Source: Microglena sp. YARC (taxonomy: Eukaryota > Chlorophyta > Chlorophyceae > Chlamydomonadales > Chlamydomonadaceae). Taken from it: DNA of 64,000 bases. The translations under genes and the position numbers were made by a program. The notes beneath the pieces are model-generated. The model did no database searches. It was given only the letters and a program-made list of their open reading frames with translations, and was not told where the DNA came from. Shown piece by piece: positions 52,529 to 61,149 of the stretch. The stretch is taken from positions 3,631,852 to 3,695,851 of the forward strand of contig CM039464.1 in NCBI GenBank assembly GCA_022414725.1, written 5' to 3'. Position 1 is the first letter of the stretch, and every line of letters begins with the position of its first letter.

Positions 52529-55500
52529 ACGCCCCACCACACACACATACTCCCCATATAACCCACCCATTTACCCACCCATATTATCAACCCATACCCA
52601 GCCATTTACCCTCTCATACCCTGGGGTGGGGTGGGGGTTTGGGAGAAGGTATGGGGGGGGGGGGGGGGGGGTAAATACTTATTGCATGAGGTCCAAAGTG
52701 GTGGCAATAGACTACCCTTCCCAAGGCTGACCCCCCCCCCCCCCCCCCCCCCTCCCCCCCTAAATGAGGTGCTCAGAATGACCTGAAAAGTTACTTTTAA
52801 TATTGCCTAGTTACATGCCATTACATCCCCGTTCTCAGAAAAAATCGATCGGCCCTGACTGAAAATTCTGTGGCCTGGGCTACTCCTGGCTATATGTAGC
52901 AATAGCTAGTTTTGACCCAGTTTTTGCAAAATTAACGCTATAACAATAAAAATAAAAAACACTAAAACGCTGTCCCTGGAGGAGGCCTAAAACCATACAG
53001 CTAGAAAAAATCCATTGACAGATTTGAACAAGTTCTATGCAGCGTCGCCTGCGACGCTAAAAAATGGCGGGGATTGATCGCGAGGGAGCGACAGGTGGCA
53101 ACGGAAGCGAGTTAGTTACCAGACCGTTGGCTGACGTGGGGGCTTCATCACGGTCAGATGGATGGATGGATGGACAGACAAATGGGTAACACTAGGGGCT
53201 CCTGCCCCCCAGAAGGGGGGGCTCCGCCAAAAAAAAAAACTGTTATAAGCCTAATACAAGGGTGCTGTAGGCCCCCCAAATTAGCAGTGGCTGAGGAGCT
53301 AAAGAGCTAGAAGTGCCTGTTGTGGACCTGTGTAGATCTATGCAGAAGGTGGAGGCGAGATGTGAAGAGAGGGGGTGGTGGCTGGAAGAGGGTGGTGGTG
53401 GTGAGGGGAGAGGGGTGTACGGAGATGGTGGGCCGCACCAATGACTTTACCCAAGGCTATACTGAGGCGTTTGTTCACTATTCTAATTTGTGTTAAAATC
53501 TGTTCAAATATGTTCAAATTTGGGGGTTCTTTGGCACCCTTTTCCGGACACCTACCGCTCTATGGCGCCCTTCCCACTCAGAATGGTTTTCCCTGTTCGA
53601 ATGGCTCAATGGCAGAGTTTCTTGAACGACAAAGGTGCCGGGTTCGAATCCCCATGGGTGCGCCTTAGTCTTCGCGGTCGCTGTCAACCGCCATGGTAGC
53701 TTTGTCCAGGTAAAGTAGCAGCCCGTTCCTTACCGCTGTTAGACAGGGCTCCCTTAATACCACGCCCCACCAGGCGTTATAAGTAATGATAACGCCTGAT
53801 GAGGCGTGGTGTTAAGGGAGCTTGTCGTACGCGGGTGGGGAGCTGTCTCCTACCTCAACTGGACAAGCTACCATTGCAGTTGACGACGACCTGCAACTCC
53901 AAGAGCGACGGAAGGGGGAGTCGACCCCCTGACCCTTCGTTCTTAAAGTGACTTAGTCTACCACTAGACCAATGTATATCACTGAAAGAGGAGAGTACCA
54001 GGTGTTATCATTACTCACAGCTCCACAGTGCACTTCCCACCCAGAATGCACGCTTATAATCCAGGGTGTTTTTTACCGCTATACCGGGAGTAAAAAAAAA
54101 AAAAAGATAGGCCACACCACGCCTAAAACACCTGGGGAGGGCTGACCCCTCCCCCCCCCCCCCCCCCCCCCCCCTCTCCTTAAATAGAAATGACCCTTTT
54201 TTGAAAAACTTAGATATGGATTCTGGGGGTTTACAGTATGGCGCACATTATGGCATCCTCGGAATTCCCACATAGAGATTGTGTGATAGTCAAAAATCAG
54301 TTCTGCACCCCCTCTGGGTTGCCCAAGTACTGGAGTCACCCTTCACCTTTGCAGGTGGGCGGCCCACACCTTCTGCATAGATCTCCACAGGTCCACAACA
54401 TGCACTGCTAGCTCTTGAGCTACCTCAATACACGCACCAGCATAGCTTTGGGTGAACTCATTGGTGCGGCCCTCCATCCCCATACTCCACTTACCACCAC
54501 CACCACCCTCTTCCAGACACCACCACATCCTTTCACATCTCACCTCCACCTTCTGCATCAGAGTCCGCAGGTCCACAACATGCCCTTCACCGCGCACCCC
54601 TTGGGTGAAGTCATTGGTGCGGTCCACCATCTACATACACCCACCACCACCACCACCCTCTTCCAGACACCACCACATCCTTTCACATCTCACCTCCACC
54701 TTCTGCATCAGAGTCCACAGGTCCACAACATGCACTTCACCGCGCACCCCTTGGGTGAAGTCATTGGTGCGGTCCACCATCTACATACGCCCCTCACCAC
54801 CACCACCCTCTCCCAGCCACCACCCCCTCTTTCCACATCTCACCTCCACCTTCTGCATAGACCTCCACAGGTCCACAACATGCACTGCTAGCTCTTGAGC
54901 TACCTCAATACACGCACCAGCATAGCCTTGGCTGAATTTGCTGTTGCGACCCAACAACTCCCTACACCCGTCTACACGCACCACCACCACCCTATTCCAG
55001 CCACCACCCCCTCCCTTCACATCTCACCTCCACATTCTGCATAGACCTCCACAGGTCCACAACAGGCACTTCTAGCTCTTGAGCTACCTCGATACACGCA
55101 TCAGCATAGCCTTGGGTGAAGTCATTTGTGCGGTCCAAAGTCAAAGTGGCCGCCATCTCCTCTCCAACACGCTACATGCAATAATTGCATGGGTAGGTGT
55201 GTAGGTGTGTAGGTGGGCAGGTGTGTAGGTATGTACGTGGTTAGGTGGGTGGGTAACAGGGATAGCTGGAGATTGTTGAGGGTTATAATGTCAGTTGCAT
55301 GGGGAGATGGGTAGGCTGTCTGGTGGGTTGGTGGGTAGGTGGGTAGGTGGAGGATGTCTGATATTGTTGAGGGTTCAAATGCAAATGTTGCCGACATCTC
55401 CTTCCCAACACGCTGCATGCATCAATTGTATGGGTAGGTGGGTAGGTGGTAGGGTAAGTAAGTAGGGGTCGGCTATGTTATATAGTATTAGTGAATAAAT

Positions 55501-58230
55501 AAGAGGATGTAATATTATGTAATGGAAGTCGGAAGAGACGACTCAACAGAATTTCGAATTTATTTGAAAAACTAATATTATTGTGACACTTTAATAATAT
55601 TAGATAATATTAGTTTTTCATACACTTACTTTAGTTGCCGTTCCCTATAAGTAAGTGGGTAGGTGGGTAGGTGGGTAGGTGGGTAGGTGGGTAGGTGGTA
55701 GGGTAAGTAAGTAGGGGTCGGCTATGTTATATAGTATTAGTGAATAAATAATATTATGTACTATTGTGTAATATAAGTCGGACTAGACAACTAACCAAAA
55801 TTTTGAATTTATTGAAAAACTAATATTATTGGGACAGTATAATAATATTAGATAGTAGAAGTTCTTCAAAAACTTACTTTAGTTGCCGTTCCCTATTAGT
55901 AAGTGGGTAGGTGGATAGGTGGATTGGTGGGTAGGTGGTAGGTAAGTATATACGGTGACTATAGCTAGCTCCGGCTTACGCTGTGATGTCCTTGACATCA
56001 CGTCCTGTGAATACCTGTATTACACGGATGTAACAATTTCAATTTCAATATATCCATGTATTTAGTCAACAGTATAGCAATTCAGGGGATGAATTGGACA
56101 AACGTTTCGTACTTCGTCGAAATTGTCGAGAATTCCAGGCCAAATTGTCGAGAATTCTCGGATTTCTAGGCCAAAATCCTCGACAAAGTACAAATTACGA
56201 GTTCTTGCGGAAGCTTTTTGTCCAGTTCATCCCCTGAATTGCTGTAAGATCTTCCATCAATCTGAACGTTCACATTTCTGACACCAGGGTACTTCCATTG
56301 ACCAAATTGGCCAGCGCTTTAGCGAACTCGAAAACAAAAAACTGCGCTTTGTGGTGCAAAAAGCGCACAAAGTACTTTCTGCCCCCACAGGGGGGTGCAA
56401 AAAACTGCGTGAAACGCGCAATGGGGCTCAAAAAGGCAGCGCACAAGCACGCAAAAGAGCACGCTTGGAAGTACCCTGTCTGCCACCACTTTCTTCCAAA
56501 CTCGCAGACAGGAGGAGCGGTAAGATGGACGATGTTTGACACCACTTTTGCCACGCACATACATAAGCTCACACACATGCAAGTATGCAGTATGCATGAA
56601 CACTAACCACCTAAGTATGCCATGCACATGTACCACTTTCTGCCAACTTCACATACAGGAGGAGCGCTTAGAAGGACGATATTTGGCACACCTTTGTCAT
56701 GCACATACATACGCTCACACACATGCAAGTAGGTAGTAAGCATGAACACTATGGGCATACCATGAAGACCTTCAATCAATCTAGACGTACCACTTTCTGC
56801 CAACCAGAAGATGATGAGCTGTCTGAAGGACGATGTTTGACACACATTTTGCCACACACATAGATACGCTCACACACATGCAAGTGGACAGTATGCATGA
56901 ACACTAACCCCCTAAGTATGCCATGCACACGTACCACTTTCTGCCAACATCACAGACGGGAGGAGCGGTAAGATGGACGATGTTTAGCACGCCTTTGCCT
57001 CGCACATACATACGCTCACACACGTGCAAGTAGGTACTATGCATGAACACTATGGGTATACCATGAAGACCTTCAATCAATCTAGACGTACCACTTTCTG
57101 CCAACCTGAAGATGATGAGCTGTTAGAAGGACGATGTTTGACACAGATTTGCCAAGCACATAGATACGCTCACACAAATGCAAGTATGCAGTATGCATGA
57201 ACACTAACCCCTAAGTATGCCATGCACACATACCACTTTCTGCCAACATCACAGACGGGAGGAGCGGTAAGATGGACGATGTTTGGCACGCCTTTGCCTC
57301 GCACATAGATATGCACACACTCATGCAATTATGTAGTATGCATGAACACTAACCCCCTAAGTATGCCATTAACACATACCAATTTTTGCCAACCTTACTG
57401 GCAGGAGGAGTGGTAAGAAGGACACGTTTTTGCTACGCACATAGTTGCGCTCACACACATGCAAGTATTTAGTATGCATGGACACGAACCCCCTAAGTAT
57501 ACCATTAACTCCTTCAATCGATCTGGACGTACCACTTCCTGCCAACCAGACAGGATGAGCTATCAGATGGACAATGCTTGACATGCCTTTGGCACACACA
57601 TAGATACACTCACACACATTCAAGTATGTAGTATGCATGAACACTAACAGCCTAAGTATGCCATTAACACATACCACTTTCTGCCACCACTTCCTGCCAA
57701 CCTTGCAGACAGGAGGAGCGGTAAGAAGGACGATGTTTGCCACGCCTTTGCCACGCACTTAGATTCACTCACACACATGCAAGTATGTAGTATGCATGAA
57801 CACTTAGGGCATACCATTAACACCTCCAATCAATCTGGACGCACCACTTCCTGCCAACCTCGCAGACAGGAGGAGCGGTAAGAAGGACGATGTTTGCCAC
57901 GCCTTTGCCGCGCACTTAGATTCACTCACACACATGCAAGTATTTAGCAAGTAAACACTAACCCCCTAAGTATGCCATCAACACGCACTGTCTGCCACCA
58001 CTTTCTTCCAACCTCGCAGACAGGAGGAGCGGTAAGAAGGACGATGTTTGCCACGCCTTTGCTACGCACATGGCTGACAATCTTACGCAGGTTCTCCTTG
58101 TACTCGGGAATAGGAACATGCTGCCTTGACGAGTGTCTGCATGGTGGTGGTGGGGAAAGCGGGTGGTGGTGGTGTGGGGGGGAGTGTGTGTGTATGTGCG
58201 TGTGTTTGTGTGTGTGTATGTGTACGTGTA

Positions 58231-58273
<43 letters not shown>

Positions 58274-61075
58274 TTGTATGTGCTTGTGTGTGTGTTTAAC
58301 CCCATCTGCCCTCAATTAACTCACCGTGGCCCCCCTCCACCCATCTGCCCCCTCCACCCCCATCTGCCCCCCATCATCTCACCGTGGCCCCCCTCCACCC
58401 ATTTCCCCCCTCCACCTATCTGCCCCCTCCACCTCCATCTGCTCCCCATCAACTCACATCGGCCCATCCACCCCTACCTGCCCCCTTCTCCCCCTCCATG
58501 CCTTTCCCCCTACACCACCTTACCCCCCTACACCCCCAGCTGCCCCTAACCATCAACTCACGGTGGCCCATCCGTCCGAACAGAGCCGTTTTCCTTTATC
58601 CATCCCATCTACCTCCATTTCCCCCCCTCCACCCACATCTGCCCCCCATCAACTCACCGTGGCCCCACTCCACCCATTTCCCCCCTAAGCCCCCATCTGC
58701 CCCCTAACCATCAACTCACGGTGGCCCATCCGTTCGGACAGAGTCGTTTGCTCCAAAGAAGATGGTCACCAACAGCGTACTGCTCGGCGTACATTCCTCA
58801 AAGATGGAGTCCAGCATGGGCAAGGCCCCCCTGGTGTTGTAACCACCATACCCTCTAATGACAACGTCTGCCTGTAAGGGTACATGGAATCATCATGACA
58901 AATGAGTCATTATAAATGGGTTTATTAAATGGTTTGTCAATTTAATTGTTTTTTTCCCTTAGCCTAATCATTTTCTTTGCCCAATCATTCCGAGAGTCTT
59001 GCACCCGTAAAATAACGGGTGCAAGTAATTATAACGGGTGCAAGTAATTATTACGGGTGCAAGTAATTATTACGAGTGCAAGTAATTATTACGGGTGCAA
59101 GTTATTATTACGGGTGCAAGTAATTATTACGGGTGCAAGTAATTATTACGGGTGCAAGTAATTATTACGGGTGCAAGTAATTATTACGGGTGCAAGTAAT
59201 TTTTACGGGTGCAAGTAATTATTACGGGTGCAAGTAATTATTACGGGTGCAAGTAATTATAACGGGTGCAAGTAATTATTACGGGTGCAAGTAATTATTA
59301 CGGGTGCAAGTAATTATTACGGGTGCAAGTAATTATTACGGGTGCAAGTAATTATTACGGGTGCAAGTAATTATTACGGGTGCAAGTAATTATTACGGGT
59401 GCAAGTAATTATTACGGGTGCAAGTAATTATTACGGGTGCAAGTAATAGTAATGTAATATTAGTTAATATTACATTACTATTACTTGCACCCGTAATATT
59501 ACTATTCAATTGCTATATCACAAAAAATAATATTAAATTACTATACTTGCACCCGTCAAATTACTATTATTCTCACTAAAAAAACAAATCATTTGCCCAA
59601 TCATTTTGAGAGTCTTGCACGCGTAAAATATTCAGATTCTGGGGAACTCAAACGGGAGGATGCGAAACGCCTTAGTAGTGCGGTTCGGAGAGATTCGACC
59701 CCACGGAAAAAAATAAAGTTTGATACCAATGGAAGCGCATGCAGAGGTGAACGCATACAACCGTCTAATTTTAATTTGGGTCCAATTGGAGAAATTCAAT
59801 TTGGTCGCCGAGCCGCACTACATAGAAAGTCCGGCACAGTCTGAGTGCGGGTATCGGGAAGTGGTTTAGGATCAAGGAGGGTGTAAGCGATTGATTTCCC
59901 CAGGTCCGGCAAAATCCTGTGGACTATTTTCTGCCCCCACCCCACCCACCCCTCAGACCCTTTCCAACTTTTTCACGTTTTCCTAACTTTTTACTGACTG
60001 AGTTGTTTCGCTTCGGACATCAACAGATCGAAGCGCTTAGGTGAGGCGAGTCCATTGGCACTTTCGCAGCCGTCATGCATTGTATAAAGGGACAGGCATA
60101 TCATATGATGTTGACCAAAGGCCAGTATGATAGCATACAAATTGCATAATATGAAATTGTATATAAATGGAAACTTTGTCCTAGTCAGACTGCCGGTATC
60201 ATATGATGGCATATGATGGCATGATATCATATGATATCATACTGCCGTTCCTTCATTATATATGGGGGGGGGGGTCACCACCATGTAAGATAAGGCTCGA
60301 TGAAGGGAACTGCGTGAGGGGCGGTAGGTCACATGAAGTGGGAAGTTGTGGTGGGTAGAACTGCATGTGGTGTGGACATGACTCTCAGAAGGCAATGTTG
60401 CCGCCTTGCTATCTAAAGTTGCCGTCTCTAAAGATATGCATGGTCAGTTGCCCAACCATGACAGGAGGGGCTAAAACTTCCCTCCATGCTGTCGCGTGGT
60501 AGTCCAAGCTCAGGCGCAGAGGGTCTGCGAAACCAAATAAACCGGACATGGTAGCTATTCTCCAGTATGTACATATGCATGCAAACGGGAGGGTTCCCTC
60601 AATCTCATGCCTGTGGCACGGCATACTAATTTTCAATTTTCATTTTGTGCACAGCCAGTTGCACAACCGTGACATGAGGGGCTAAAACGATGCACTGATG
60701 AACTGAACCCCAGACAATATTTTTAACTACAGGGGCCCTGTGTTTGTGTGAAAAATTAACAGAGCAAATTTAATTGTGAAGTGATTTTTTCAGTGTTCTT
60801 AATTTTAACAGTGAAAAAAGAATTTTACCATTGTTGCACTGAGTCTGAAAGGATGGGTGGCTTGCGTGGTCTGTGAGGCCCAGTGTGGCGTGGACTACCT
60901 GGCTGTTATCATTATGCCCTAGTTATGGATACATTAGGGTGTAATCACGGATGCTCCTATCACTGAAACTCCTATAATTGATCCTCGCAAAAAGAAAAAA
61001 GGGGTGTCTAACGGGCTATAATGCTGCTGCTGCTGCTGCTGCTGCTGCTGATGGTGGTGGTGGTGGTGGTGGTGG

Positions 61076-61106
<31 letters not shown>

Positions 61107-61117
61107 GGTGGTGGTGG

Positions 61118-61149
<32 letters not shown>

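Larger units (their letters stand above)
55172..56075. repeat. GGTAGGTGGGTAGGTGG array with two N5 MITEs
   Basis: Minisatellite of TAGGTGGG units. At 55365-55425 a partial copy of exon 4's acceptor edge (CTCCTTCCCAACACGCTGCA). Includes N5 copies described separately and an N5-like internal fragment at 55985-56045. Confidence 0.8.

Noticed and set aside
53595..53665. tRNA gene with A and B boxes
   Set aside because: No acceptor stem can be closed and the sequence continues into a conserved SINE body and tail, repeated at five other places.
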